Part shown: positions 1 to 12,900 of the stretch, in pieces
Layout: every line of letters starts with the position of its first letter
How positions within the stretch are numbered: position 1 is the stretch's first letter
NCBI GenBank assembly: GCA_013400155.1
Contig: VXBM01000002.1
Span: 62,001 to 126,000 of the forward strand
Direction: 5' to 3'
DNA: 64,000 bases
DNA from: Helopsaltes ochotensis
Lineage: Eukaryota > Chordata > Aves > Passeriformes > Locustellidae
Made by a program: the position numbers and the translations under genes
Notes under the pieces: generated by a model
Told to the model about the DNA's origin: nothing
What the model saw: only the letters and a program-made list of their open reading frames with translations
The model's database searches: none

Positions 1-2170
1 AGAGACCCCAATAGTATTTTGGTGGCATGTACCAGTGTACTTCAGCCTTGCGCCGAATTCATTATTTTCTTAGCCAGTTTGGCAACAAAATATGGCATTC
101 TTACATGTGTTTTAGAAAATCTGACTAAAGCAATATGTTCCTTTCTGTTGCTTCATTGGCTACAGGTTAGGAGTGATATTCCTGATGTTATCAAGAAGTG
201 ATGGCTGTCTCTAACAGCAAGAGCTAAATCAGATTTCTGAAGCTAAAAGTAAAGTTAACGAAGAGATGAAATTAAACTAAGGGATGGGGACTGTCCTAAA
301 CCTTGCATCTTTTGTAACTGCATTGAAAAATAAGCTATAACAATCCCTGACTGCAATGTTTGATACCAATGTTTAGTCCAGAGCAAGTAAATCCTCACCT
401 GGACAAACTTCCATTTACTTGGTAGTGACCAGAACTAGAAGCATTGGCCTCCATACCTTGCACTAAAAGCCCAAACATTTTAGCTCAGTGTGCTCTCCCT
501 CTCTCAGAGGTACACTGCCCAGTGAGCCGTGTTACTTCTGCATGGAGGCCTATAGGAATTAACTTCTAAAAATCAGGCAGCAGTCACTCTAATCTCTGTT
601 TCTAGTTTGTCACATTCAAGCCCCACATTATAAATCAGAATAGTAGTTACCCAATTTGCCAGGTCACATTCCTTACAAAGTAAATGAAACTATTAGGTGC
701 TATTAAAAGGGCAGGATTAGCAACTGAAAACTTCCTTATAAACTGCTATCTAATAATTTATGACACTTTTGATGTTTCCTGGCAACCAAACAGATTAATA
801 AGTCCATAGTCCACCTCTGATATTTTCTTTTCCTCTATCACAAACTTTTGGACCTTGCAACGTTTATTTTAATTTTCATAAATTTCACAGAGTCAGTGCA
901 GGACTAGCAGTGGTGCCCCAGTTACAGCCCAGGAAAGATTTTACCCCACTTAGATGAAACCCACACATTAGAGTGTCACAGCAGTGAGGTACAGAGAGAA
1001 TTCTCCGGTCTGATGTGCAGAGGGAAAACACAAATATGTATTTGGAAAAACTGTTCCCACCTTAACTGCTTTTCTGTCATGAGTATCCCCACTTGTACTC
1101 TGCAGATGTCTTGAGTCAAAAAATGATGGCCTCCTAATTTTTCTACTTTTTAGGACTACCCACATGTTAATCTGGTCACAGACTCACCACTTCAAAAACA
1201 CTGTGCACCTAGATGAATGCTGTAAATCCCAAATTACACAGGACTTATTTTGGGAAATTGCTTTTTCCTTTTTTCTCATGAAGTTGATAGAGGCTAAACC
1301 TTTTGTTCATTTTGGGTCAGCTTAAGTCTAAGTCCAAATGATACGTCTAGCTTTAGTTTTGATAAGGGCAGAATTAAACCCCAGGCTGGATCCTCTGAGT
1401 CCCTGCTATGCAGTCCCCAAAGGCTGCCTTGTACACAGCTTTTGAACCTCTTGAGCAACCAGAGCTATTTACTTTGGAGCCACAAAATATAAGGACTAAA
1501 GATTTTTTTTCAATATTGACATTCAATGGAAAGGTTACTTATTTTTGACAGTCCTTCAAAAGAGATTCCCAACGATTCCCCCATTTCTCCTTCTCTCTGT
1601 GTCTCATCCCTGAAGCCTCCAGCTGCAAGCACCATTCCTCTCTGCTGCCTGTCAACATAAGCAATTAATGGCTCCGAAGGGTTGCTTTGAATGACCTGTG
1701 TAGTCCCACCCACAGGAACTGACTCCAAGATAGCAGTGCCAAGTAGTTTCATGGGAATCCATAGAGGAGCAATAGTTTTACCCAGAGGTCATAATGTTTT
1801 GGATAAAATTGTGAATCAGTTTTTAGCTGCGTGCTATGAGCTTCAGGCTACTTTTTAAATTCTCCCCCAAAGCTTACTGTTTTTTACATGAAGAGGCCAT
1901 ATGTCATAATAAACATCAGGCTTAGGAACAGCTCACACTCTAAATGTCAGGCTACAAAGCTACCTTTAAAGATTAAATCTGTGCCCTCTTCAAAAGGGAG
2001 GTTGAAGGGAGGGATGAAGAAATCCCAAATACGGAGAACCTTACAAATAAAGCAAAGTTTACTACTAACAAAACGTATCTTGCAAAAACACACTTGGTGC
2101 TTTGCTGTTGGAGCTGCCCTCGATAAAATGTGGGTGTCATTTGAAAAGGACATCATTTCCAATGAATTCT
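1..2170. other. Intergenic or intronic AT-rich stretch
   Basis: I see no gene, RNA or recognisable repeat here. Short open frames on both strands have no family motif. The minus-strand frame at about 1510-1780 (some 90 codons, stop-bounded, no splice acceptor in front) has a protein-like composition but matches nothing I know. Everything else is unstructured AT-rich sequence. Confidence 0.6.
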
Positions 2171-2560
2171 GAAAGTGTCACACAGAGTATTGATCGATCG
2201 AGTCTTGCCGTCAGCGTGACCGGGGCCAGCAAAAAGCTATCCCTGTGATCCAATTTTCAGAGCTCACAGACACCTCCAGTCCCAGGCAAATGGCGTCAGC
2301 AAGTGGCAGGAGGGGTCTGGGGGAGGGGAGCTGGGAGGAAACGTGGAGGCTTTGCACTGTCTGCTTGTCTAAGCATTAAATGTTATTAGCCACAAGCATG
2401 GCACCCCCATTGTGTGGGGAGGCCGCTGTATTTCTGGCTTTTGTGTTACCAGCAATGCCGAACCATTCGTACATCAGAAGTAAGTCCTTATCAGCAAGAC
2501 ATACCCTGATAAGATCACGTTTTTTATGATTCCATCAGCGTTCAGCCAGTTTCCTGCTTT
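2171..2560. promoter_or_regulatory. Candidate noncoding regulatory element with GATA sites
   Basis: The segment keeps several CpGs outside any CpG island (for example TGATCGATCGAG near 2192-2203 and CCGTCAGCGTGACCGG near 2207-2222), which can point to selection in a methylated genome. It also has GATA-type sites in both orientations around 2487-2515 (CTTATCAG, CTGATAAG). No open frame explains it. That it is an enhancer is inference; conservation was not measured. Confidence 0.25.
2312..2335 (+). other. G-quadruplex motif
   Basis: Four G-runs (GGGG, GGGGG, GGGG, GGG) are separated by loops of 3, 1 and 4 bases, which fits the standard G3+N1-7 rule. It lies just upstream of the GC islet at 2570. 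Folding in the cell is not shown by the sequence. Confidence 0.55.
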
Positions 2561-2860
2561 TGCCTACAGACACGCACGGCGCTGGGCAAGGGCGGCGCGA
2601 GCTCCAGAGCCCTTGCTGGCCGCACTCCCGTGAGCCATGGGCTGGCTCTGCACGGCGGTGCCACTGCCCCTCTGCCCCCGTGTCCCCAGCGTGGGCCGTG
2701 GGGACAGGATCACCCCTGCAGAGCACAGAGCCAGCCCCGGGCCTGCTGCTTGCCAGGCTCAGGGACCCAACAGATCCATCTCACAGGAGAGGCTGGAGAG
2801 GGAAATTATCGACGCCCTTTATGAAGCTGAGCAATCTCTAAAGGAAAGCGTTGTCTCAGC
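2561..2860 (+). other. GC-rich islet preceded by a splice-acceptor-like sequence
   Basis: A pyrimidine-rich tract ending in TTTTGCCTACAG (AG at 2568-2569) looks like a good 3' splice site. It opens directly onto a GC-rich, CpG-bearing patch of about 200 bp. No matching strong donor closes an exon nearby; the donor-like CAG/GTAAGA and CAG/GTAAGG at about 3072-3135 lie 500 bp downstream. Open frames here overlap in several phases, as expected in GC-rich DNA, and none is recognised. It could be a lncRNA exon or simply one of the window's GC islets. Confidence 0.2.
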
Positions 2861-5800
2861 CTGAGAAAATCCTGGCTTGAATCTGAAGGTGCTGGGGATG
2901 CCCCCACCACGGCACAATTAGGGATGCACCTTGTTTTATCTCCTGTTACACAGGGAGAAACAGTGTGTGGGATCCTAGCACAACAAATCCTTTGCTGCAC
3001 TTGCAGGCACCACACATGAGTGAAATAACAGGAAAGATAAAAACATGAAAAACAACAATAAGGGGAGCTGCCAGGTAAGAGAAATAGGATGATTTGTTGT
3101 TTGTATGAAGCCAGTGTGGAACTGCAGCAGGTAAGGAAAGAAAGTTTAAGTGGGATGAGTGAATTACACAAATTTTCTTATTATACACCCAATTTCTGTT
3201 TGTCGACTCATTGTTACTTGATATGGGAAATACTTGCTCCTGCTGTATTGTTTCCTCTTTGTACTAAGTGACACAAAACCTCTTTCATTACTTTTTCAAG
3301 GAAATTACTTCTTCTCCTAAGAGTTATTTATATATTAAAATAAAACCAGGAACTGGAATGGTCTATTAGTCATTTCTAGTGTTGAAAAGAACGCTGTTTT
3401 TGAAAACAGAATGGAAGCATTCAACAGAAACTGAGTTTTACTAACTATATTAATGGCATTTTAAACCAGAAGCTTCAGAATGTAAAGAGAAATTTAAAGT
3501 AATCCACACAGCTTTCATTTTAATAAAGAAAAAAGGCACAACTATTTAGTCCCAGTAGTACTCTATTTAACAAGCTTCTTTTCTAATTAGCGTCTGCATC
3601 TACAAATACTTCTGCTAAATCTGAGGAACTCTCATGTCTGAGCGAGTACAGCAAAGAAAATCAAGGCTCCACAACTAATAATAATAATTTCTATGAATTT
3701 CTTTTACTTCCTATAAATTAAAAACTTTGTTCTAAAAAGCACCTAGGGAACTGAAATTCTTGTAAGTCGGCCAGAAAGCTTTTCTAGGGTTGGCATTTCA
3801 AATTCACCACTCATAATTAAAAACAAGGACAGCAAATGCAGCGAAGACACAAAGCAAAACTTGCTACAGGATAAACTGTGTTTGCACCAAGAATACAGCA
3901 CCACTTCAAGCCACAAACAAATCAATCAAAGTCAACATCAATTTCCAAGTGATTTGAAAACAGAAAAAAAGTAACTAATTGAATGAATTTTTCATTAGAA
4001 GCCCTTCACTCTACTACAGACAAACTAGAAAAATCTACAGAATAGTCATGCAGTGTTTGAGACAGAGCAAAGTCTCCTTACCTTAGAAGTAGCTCCTGCC
4101 ACCCCACCAGAACTAGGCTAAGTGCAGGCAATCTGAAAGACCCCATTTAAACCTCTGTTTATTTTGTGCTGCCTGTGCAGGTGTATGTGTCTCCTAACAG
4201 CTACACCTGAACTTTCAGGTGCCTGCCATTTTCCCTAGTAGAGCCCTTTCCCCCACTGATTTATATCTTTGCTAATACATTTAATTGCAGAGGTCTGAAT
4301 TTCTGTATATTGGTTCTCATAACCAGCTGCAGCTGAATTTTTTCAGACAGTCCGGTAAGAATGCACATATTTGAAAAGAGCCCCAAACTGATATCAGGGC
4401 TGACCAATATGCACAAAATCTATCACGGTCCACTTGATCAAGTACGGGTTTTTAATGAAATATTACCTGTTTCTCAATATGTGTTTCTCCAAGTTTTCAG
4501 TGGCAGAGTACAGAATGAGCCCAAGTAAGTGAAGGACTCTGAAGTTCAGTGCTTGACTAAGGTATCACTAATTGCTGATGCATCTGCTGTTGCTCCAGAT
4601 GAAAGGGATCAGTGCTGAAGTGTCTGTGTGGATTGCACTGGCAGTACCAAAGTGCTCACGTGGAAAATTCTGGCTTTTCTCATCACTGATGTACCTGGCC
4701 CAGAAGTAAAAAATATATTCTCAATAAAATTTATCTCTTCTGGACACTAATATATGAGCAGTAAAAAAAGAAAAATAATGGAGTTTTATTCTGAAACTGC
4801 AGAGTTAAAGTCCACTTGTGGCAAAAGTTCCCATTAACTTCAGTGGGGCTCTATTATGGTCCAAATATTGCAAATGACTTCTTCAGAGGTTCACCTGGGC
4901 AACCCACTCTGCTGCAACAGCAGCACTGTGCAATCCAACAGATTAAGCAGATTTTTCGTCTTGATTTAAGATAGTTTCTAATTTTCTACAGCAAGTGGAT
5001 ATTCCACAGTGAATCACATAGCCTAAATCTGAAAATTAACAGGAAATTGAAGGAGAGAAAACCTTCTTCCCTTTCACCACTGTAAGCACTTTATTGTCTT
5101 TTATTTTAGCTCTTTTTTTACCAGTATTTCTATTAACAAGGTGAGGGGGGTTTACTTTGATGGTTCTCTAATAACCACAGCTAGTGAGTCAAGGTCTGGC
5201 TTTTGGACTCCCAATGCCAAGCCCTGCTTGGTGAGGTGTCCATGCAGCTTCCCACAGACACTCCTGGAATAAATCAGAGCAATTTTGGGGCCAACCAATC
5301 TGCCTGTAATTGTAACCTATAGCACGGGGTAGTGCCTGGCTTTTCACAATCTTTTCCTTTTGCCTGGTGTTGGGGTACTCCCAAGTATCTTCTTGAAAGT
5401 GAGGCTCTGTGATGAAAACTTAATTGGTCAATGCAGCCTAAGATGACAGAGACTTAAGTCTGAAGACATGACAGTTATCTGCCAGAATTTCTTGTTTTTC
5501 AACGTGTAGGCAAGAAGACAGAATCTATTCACAGTCAGTTTCCAGTGTGTGAAACAAACCCTTTTTGGGTCCTGCCTAACTCCCTAACTCTCTGACTACT
5601 CCATCCAAAATCACTCCCTAGACTCTCTCTTACACTCTGAGTGCCCAGTCTCAGGCTTGCAGAGACCTGCTCATGTTTGCCAATAGAAGTTTCACTGTAG
5701 GCCTGAGTAGGTCTGAATGAAAAAAAGATTCTGAAAACAGTGCAGGAAACTGAATTCTTGACTACTTGATGGCATTACAAAAAATGTGACTTCAGGGGAG

Positions 5801-6880
5801 CATTTAGAGAATATACCAGGTCCTACTTCACCAGATTAGAAATTTTTATTCTATTACAGTCTATGTACAGCCCCCTATTATTGTCCTGTAAGACAGCAGA
5901 CTCTTGGCCTACCTGAGTGAACAAAAGAAAAACCTTATAAAATAAATTTAAATTTCTTGGGTGCCATTCCCTGAAGTCAGACTATGAGCACCAACGTATT
6001 CAATTCCAATATACATATTTAGTTGTCAACACTGCAGTGTGTGAACTTAAGTTACCAAGTGCAAGTAGAGACTGTGTGTCTGTAATCCTCCTCTCTGTGT
6101 GCTGCAGAAATCTGAATGCTGTCCTGGAAAACCTGCTGGTAAATGAAAGCAAGCAACCTTGGACAGCACTAGCTAATTCTGGCCAGCAATCTTTCCCTGT
6201 GCTGCTCTGACTGAGGCTGTGGCCAGTGTGGTCCAGGCCCACCTTTGAGCAGAGCAGTGTGTAAGCAATGGTGATGGTAACACATGGGTAGCAACGATGT
6301 TGTTACAGAGTCTTATTTGGTGAGAGGAAGAAGCTGGTCCCAAATCTATTGCTTCTGAGGGCTATGAGAGACAGAATCTCAGTTACAAGAGGTCAAAAAG
6401 GTCCATCTATCCTCAAAGAATGGAGTAAGTTCATGGAACAGTTCATGGAGACGGAAAGAAGTGTAAGTCCTGGAGGGGGTGCTGTGGAAGGGAGGAAGCC
6501 TGAAGCTAGATTGCTTGTCTGGCTCTGCAGGAGCCATAGCACAGTGAAGATCACCCTCTGAACCTGAACGGGCACACAGAGACACACAGCGAGGCTTCTG
6601 CAAGTCCATCTGTTCCACCCCATGCAAATACTTTGCCTTTAAAAGAAAAGAAGGATGCTGCTCATGCCAGCTTTCCTAAGCATCTTTGGCACTGCTTCGC
6701 GTCTCATTAAGGAGAGAATGAAGGTGCGATGCTCTGAATAAGTATCTCTGCCCACATTATGTCAAATCCTTCATAGAAAGGGAAAAAATCCAACTGTGGG
6801 GTAGAAAACCCCTGCCCGTCTTCAATCAATCCTCACTACCACCAGGCATCTAGTCAATTTTTATTCAGTCTTCTGTAGCC
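2861..6880. other. AT-rich stretch without recognisable features
   Basis: I see no gene, RNA, CpG island or clear repeat in these 4 kb. Open frames are all under about 125 codons and have no family motif. Confidence 0.6.
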
Positions 6881-7110
6881 TCGACTTCAATGGAGTGGCA
6901 CAGCAGGGCCAGCGCCAGCAGCTGCTCGGCCCCGGCTGCCAGCGCCCCGTGCTGCTGAGGAGGAGAGCCAGCCCAGCCCGGGGAGGGCTGTGCAGGGGAC
7001 TCAGGAGTATTTCAATCTGTGCCCCAGCCCTTAATCATAAACTCAAGGTTCAAAGCCTTGCTGGACTGCTGGCCGCTGATCCCATCTCAAGGTGATAGTC
7101 ACCTCTAGCC
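6881..7110. other. Small GC-rich patch
   Basis: About 110 bp (6893-7000) rich in GCC/CAG words stand out from AT-rich flanks. The 66-codon plus frame across it has no recognisable motif. It is one of a scattered set of such islets in the window. Confidence 0.4.
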
Positions 7111-7229
7111 CTTCTGCAAACTGCAAACCTACTGTCCATCCATCTTAGAGCAGCTTGACACTGGCTTCTCTACCCATTTTACAGCCAGCGAACATTTCCT
7201 ATTGATTTATTGATTTCTGTCTGCCTGTG

Positions 7230-7900
7230 GAAGGAGCTCAGAACAGACTCTATGTGCTCTTGCAGCCTCCTGAATAGATTTTTTTCTCCCTTTTTCCCTT
7301 TTTATCCAAGCTGTGTTAGCAGTCTGTGGTGAAGCAGGAATTAGACCATGCGGGAGCCCAATTTGCTACTGGCGAATGTGCCAGGCTTTTCTTCCTCTCC
7401 CTACCCAGCATGCACGCCTCCATTCCCACTTTCTGCCTCCTGGCTCCTTTTCCTGCAGGAAAGCTGGCAGATCCCTGCCTATTCGACCAGTTCATCTTGG
7501 CTGAAAACCTCTGCTGCTTCCCTTCAGATCTTTTCCCTATCATTAAGAGGTGTTTGATGTGCATGTAAACACCACTTGAAATTGCAAATCCTTGATTTGC
7601 ACCGGGTCAGAGAAATTTATTTTCTGAGTCAATCGAGGAAAGGGCACGCTTCCCAACTGCACGTGCATCTGCCCGACTGCAAACCTCTGTGTGTTTTAAT
7701 AGACATATGTTTTATGAACTTCCAAGCCCATGGGGGACAGGATGGCTCCAAAAATTTGAATCAGGGAAGGGGCCTAGTGTGCTTTCCACCTCCTGCTTGC
7801 CAGTCCAAATGCAGCCCAGGTCACCAGTGATTGAAAGTTATTCCTGGCTGACAGCGGATCAGAGCCCTTCATGAAATTAGTACCTGCCACGAGACAGCTC
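7230..7900. promoter_or_regulatory. Candidate noncoding regulatory segment
   Basis: The segment mixes kept CpGs (ACTGGCGAATGTG near 7368, TTCGACC near 7482, CACCGGGTC near 7600, CAATCGAGG near 7630, GCACGTGCA near 7661) with a forkhead-like GTAAACA at about 7565. The short frames in it are shadows of one another in several phases. Enhancer function is inference only. Confidence 0.2.
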
Positions 7901-9670
7901 CCAGCGGGCAGAGCCCACGTCACAAAGAGCAATCTGGCCTTTCCTTCTCCTCAGAGAGGCAAGCACTGAGGGAGCCAGGGGCTGCTCTTCCTCCCCAGTC
8001 TCCCAGGTGATTCTGCTTCAGTTGTGACGGTGGCAAAGTTTTGCTTCTGGTGGCTTCACTTTCCTCAGCTGGGGAGCAATGTCCCATGGGCTGCCTGCTC
8101 CTCTGGGCAATGATGTCCTGGTTGAGCCTCTTGGCCCATACTTTAGGTGAGGTTGGGTTCACCTTCTCACTGTTTTTCATCCTCCTCATCCTTCTGTCAC
8201 CTGAGGCTGCCAGAGCAGCAGTGACACTCAGAGAGCAAACACAACAGCATGGCAGGGAAAAAAGGATATTAGCAGGTATAGGACTGATGCCCATAAATAC
8301 AATCTCACTTTTTGGTGCAAAAGGCTGACAAGAGGTTTGACTGCAGGCAGCTTCTGTGAAAAACAGCTTTAAGTTATTTGATACCTGCTTCTCATCCACC
8401 CCTCAGAGTGCATACACCTGAGCAGAAGAGACAAAATCAAACAGCAGCCTACAGGCCTGGCGAGCAAAACATGCAGCCTTGCTCTCCTTTCAGGAGATCA
8501 CAACGTCTTAAATCCATATCTCTGCACTCACGTGTGCAAACCTCTCCTTTGCCACTCCCTGAGGGAATACATGCAGGCAAATTCCCACTCAGATAAAAGG
8601 GGAGGAGGAGAAGCCCCTTGGAAACCACTCCTCTCTGCCCTCGGAAGATCTGTGGGGGTTAATCATGTTTGCAGGCTGTGGGGGCTGCAGGGGCTGACCC
8701 AGGCACAGCGGTTGCCCTGGCTCTGCTTGGGCTGAGAAACTCCAATTTGTTTATACTCTCCTTATCCTCCTTTTACAACAGTCCATAGCTTGGATTCACA
8801 GGAATTTTTACTCCTTTATCTCCTTAGAGACTGGCCTGCTTTGTGGGAAAAATGCCTTTTGTGGGCCCTAACCTGCCTCTCTGGGTACCCAGAGAATGGG
8901 TGAACTCAGCACCGCTGAGGCCTGAAGCGGAATGCTTCCTCCACACCTTGTCTCCAGAGAACACCCTTCACAGCGGCTCCAGTTTTGTTACCATCCCTTA
9001 TCATTTGTTTTCTTGACTAGAATATCTTGCATCACAGAAATTGTTATATTATTCTCTAATATTATGAGCTGGTATAAAGCATCATGGATGTCCCTCTGAG
9101 AGGTGGTGAGAGCTGTCTGCACTGAAGCTGTATGTGCTTTCCTTTGAAGAAGCTGGCTTTGGAGGGAGGGGGCTGGTGTTTTCTCTAGGATAACTATTGA
9201 ATACTAGTAAGGGACCTTGTGGGCATGTGAGTTAAAAAATATGAACATTTAAAAACTAACCCCCACATTTTTGTTGCCTATTCTGATTCTGATTTATTGG
9301 AAATACAGCTAGTGGGGACTCTATAGTGGAGATTTTTCAAGGCTGAATCAGGCAAGTGTGGAAAGGGAAAGCTACAGGCATGGTGTGCCAGGTTATGAGG
9401 CCAGCAGGCACCAGTGGCTGGAGCCTGCTCTTGTTTGAACTGATATATTTCCAGTGGTGTCAATGAAACGATGCAGATTTAAAGCAGCACAGAATCTTGT
9501 CTCAACTTCACTTTCTGCCCTACACACAGGAGAAAATGTTTACAGGATAACTGGAACTGTTCATTTAAGAAACTGCATCTGCCCATTTTTACATTGGGTC
9601 TATCCATATGTAACTGCATGCATTTCAATGGGTTATTTCTGATTTACATCGGGCATTTCCCATCACCAGC
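7901..9670. other. Unannotated stretch
   Basis: The longest frame (minus strand, about 7920-8399, 159 codons) overlaps a plus frame of 95 codons. Neither has a domain I recognise. The perfect 18-bp palindrome TCTCTGGGTACCCAGAGA at 8878-8895 is short enough to arise by chance in 64 kb. I see nothing else. Confidence 0.5.
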
Positions 9671-9745
9671 ATTAACTATTTATTGACCTTCCCAGTACCA
9701 CTGTAAGGAAGGCTATTATTCCCATCATATAGACAAACAAGGATT
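9671..9745 (+). repeat. Fragment of an old MIR-like SINE
   Basis: The order of words matches the mid-part of the MIR consensus: ATTAACTATTTATTGACC, then a CCACTGTAAGGAAGG stretch, then CTATTATTCCCATCATATAG followed by ACAAACAAGG. MIR reads ATTAACTCATTTAATCCTC, then a TGAGGTAGGTACTATTATT stretch, then CCCATTTTACAGATGAGG. Divergence is high, as expected for a repeat older than the bird-mammal split. The core after the CCCAT block is lost or unreadable. Confidence 0.5.
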
Positions 9746-9828
9746 ACGTTTTGGAGAGTGTCTGGATCTGGTGCACACATTTGATCTCCTTTTGCCATCA
9801 ATTACACTTCTCCTTACATCTCTTGTTT

Positions 9829-9861
9829 CCCCACCCCCCTCCCCTTCTCCCTCCCGTCCCC
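9829..9861 (-). other. G-quadruplex motif on the minus strand inside a pyrimidine tract
   Basis: Runs of CCCC, CCCCCC, CCCC, CCC, CCC and CCCC separated by 1-4 bases give a minus-strand G4 motif. The same run forms the polypyrimidine tract of the acceptor-like site at 9875-9876. Confidence 0.5.
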
Positions 9862-9876
9862 ACCATATGTGTGCAG

Positions 9877-9927
9877 GAGAATGGAGAGGAAAAACAGCAC
9901 AAACCATAGTCCAGGTCTAAAGGTAAG
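9877..9927 (+). other. Candidate short exon between strong splice-like signals
   Basis: A pyrimidine tract of about 50 nt ends in CATATGTGTGCAG (AG at 9875-9876). Only 46-51 nt later comes the tandem donor AAAGGTAAGGTAAGT, so the exon would be 9877-9922 or 9877-9927. One reading phase stays open, from AGA ATG GAG through to CTA AAG, and contains an ATG in fair context. The other two phases meet stops (TAG at 9907-9909; TAA at 9918-9920). It could be a microexon, a lncRNA exon or chance. No neighbouring exon was found. Confidence 0.2.
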
Positions 9928-12900
9928 GTAAGTCTCTCAGGCTTATTCGACTTGATTTCTCTCTTTTTAAACAAAAAAGTCTCTCTGACCTCTTAAATTT
10001 GCAGAAAGCTATTTTTAAGCCTTGCTGGTTTTCTGGTTGGTCTGCTGCTCTTTCAAACTGTGCATGGAGATGGGGTGAATCTTTCAGAGGGCTCAGAGAA
10101 ATGGGCTGCACCTGCAGCAGGCAGGGAGCAGCCCTGAGGTGGGAGCTTGGGTGCAGAGCAGGGGCAGCAGGCTGTTCCAGGCAATATAGGCTGATGCTGG
10201 TGTTTGTTTAATGTGGAAAGGGAACATGAAATAGTGAGCAGGATGTTAAAACTCAAGCCAGAGCAGACTTAATGCAGCTTAATATCTGCCCTGGACTTCA
10301 GCGTATCTTGTATCAGGTCTTTTTAACATAGTTCAGTAGAAGGTGAGGAAATCTCCCAACAGCGCAGTTCTTATTTCTGGATATGTTCTGCAATGCCTGA
10401 GCCTCCTGCTCTCACTGTGTACTTGCCACGTGCCAAACAAAAGTACCAGCGCTGCACCGTCAGTAACAGGTTCAGAGTTTCAGAGCACTGAACAGTCTTA
10501 GCCAACAGCTCCAGGAGACCCCAGACCAACAGCCTGTCCTTTTTCCTTGGGCAATAGGGCATGACTTGTTTGTCCTGTCAAGCAGCACACTGCATCCTGC
10601 TTCAGTGTTTCACAGACCCCTGCGTGCCATGTGTGGGATTTCCCGCTGTCTCTTTCCTTCCAGTTGCCCTCTTCTCTGGAAGGAAGTGATGGAGCTGTGG
10701 TTCTCTGAGCTGCCAAACAGCAAACCCCAACTGAGCATCACAAATGTGAGAGGTGCAGCAAAGACACCACCAGCCCTCTGCACTGGCCCAGGCACTCCAG
10801 AGCAGAGTGCAAGTTGACATACTGAATAAATACAATTGGCACATGATTTATCGATTACGCCCCTTCTGAAGACAGGTCCTCTGCTGAGATGAGATTCATA
10901 GGGCATCACGTCACTTAAATAAGCCCTGAAGCATGTCCTTCACCATGTTTTCACCTCTGGGGCTTTCACAAGACACCAACTTTTTTTGGGTTTTCTGTGT
11001 GTGAGATCCAGCCACCAGTAGGAGCCAATACAACCTGTGGGAAGTGCATTAGAGTTCAGCAAAAGACAGAGTTTATGTTCTGCAGAAAATCCAGGTATTT
11101 CAGCACCATGATTCATGTCTGCTTCCTCAGGACTGTCTGATAACTCAGGGTTCAGAGCTGAGCTCTGTTTTGTGACAAGCCCATGCAAATGTTACAATTT
11201 GCTTTGGTGATGCTTCTTCACTCCAGGCTGTAAGATGCAGCACAAAAATTGTAGGAAAGAACTAAAAATAGAAGTTTGAAACTGCAGTACCAGCACATTT
11301 CAGGAATCAAAATATTTACTGGATAGGCAGACTTTTACTGTTGTCACTTTGAAAATACTTGTGTATTGGGATAAACTCCAGTTGCAAAGTATGACAGGTC
11401 CTTTTATGAATAAAGTGATCTCCTACATAGATATTTCGTCAAATGACTTCAGCTCATTTAATGAATCACTCTATTTTACCCAACTTGCTTTGAGAAGGCA
11501 TTAGCTTGATTTGGTTTTGTTGCCAATGATTTATTTTCTCTTCCTTTTAGTTTTGCTCATCTTTCTCCTGTCACTCTTGTTCTGTCACCTGCCCTGCCTC
11601 TCTTTGCTGCTCAGTTACACTCCCTGCAACTATTTCATCCTGTTCGGTGGACAGCTACGACTGGTGATGTGGCCCAGATGGATTTTCTTGTTTCTGATAA
11701 TAAATGGAGTTCAGTTGTGTAACTCTGATTTTGTGTATAATTTTCAAAGATAAATTTTGGCGAAAGAAATGGGTTAGTTGTTACAGAAATATTGTAAGGT
11801 TTGACAGAAAATAACATGGCAGGCAGAAAGTTATGACAGAAATAGCAGAAAGTCACTGTGAGGCTCTGCAGTATCTAAATTATCTTTTTATATCTCAGGA
11901 TTGATAGTTCTACAATTATTCTCTAAGTTTCAAAACTTCTTTTCCCTTGGATCTCCCACTGCTGTTGTATTTTCTATTTTCCTGCAAGGACTCCACTTAG
12001 GTCTATAGTTCTTTGAATTTTTAAAAAACTTACAAAATATTTAGTCTATTCCTTCAGTTATTTCCAGCTAAAAATAAATATTTTGTACTAAGGAATTTTT
12101 AAGTGTTTCCCAATCTCATCTCATTGTGGATAGCAACGTTCAGGAGGGATCCAAGGGAGTAGCAAGATCTGCTGCAGATAATAAAGCACAGCCCTGTGAG
12201 CACTGGCAATAGGAAGTGGGAAGAAAAAGTGGCAGAAGGCAGAGGTATTGAGGCTGTGAAGGGGCAGGTGAGGACAGATACTCCTCCCGTCTGATGGTAA
12301 GTCACAGACCAGTCTCCACGGCCTGATCCTGGTCTCCTGTTGTCCTTTTAGAGCAGCAACAGCCCCACAGCAAAAGCTGACACACTCCAGCATGTGTGTG
12401 GGGAAAAAGCACAGTGCTCAGAGGAAAAACTACAGGGCAGTGCAGAGTTGTAGTCCATCACCAGCGCCGAGGTTTGTGAGAAATCAAACACTTAACAGGA
12501 GAATAAGCACATGCATTGAGGAACACACATGCTTTGTTCTGCCCTGTCCTACACTGCACTGATAGTGCTGGTACGTAACCATCCAATCCTACTGAGCACC
12601 TGTTGCTGATTCTTGAATGCTCATTGACACTTTGGGGTATTTGAGATGTTTTCTTATTGTTGGGAATGCTTGTTGACTGTGCAGAGGTAAGGAGATTTTT
12701 TTCCATGATGAAGGTAAGGCCACTAAATTCCCGTGTACAAATTCGGGGCGTTTTTTTTCCCTCCCCTGATGCTTTAAACATCTTACAACCTCTGTCTGCA
12801 GTGCTCTGGCTGTGTCTTGCCTCAGGAGCGTTCTGATAGTGTAGAATATCTCCTACCCATGTTATCGTTGCTCTGCTCAGTCTGCTTCATTGCAGAACTG

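Noticed and set aside
1510..1780. Minus-strand stretch considered as a retroviral integrase-like remnant
   Set aside because: A Trp-Ile-Pro word gave a passing likeness, but no catalytic or zinc-binding motif is present, stops lie directly upstream, and nothing else nearby is retroviral.
7920..8399. 159-codon minus frame as a gene
   Set aside because: It has no recognised motif and overlaps a 95-codon plus frame; basic, Ser-rich composition is not enough.
8878..8895. 18-bp perfect palindrome
   Set aside because: About one such palindrome per four windows of this size is expected by chance.
11099..11107. REST/NRSF site
   Set aside because: Only the left half TTCAGCACC is present; the right half-site is missing at all allowed spacings.
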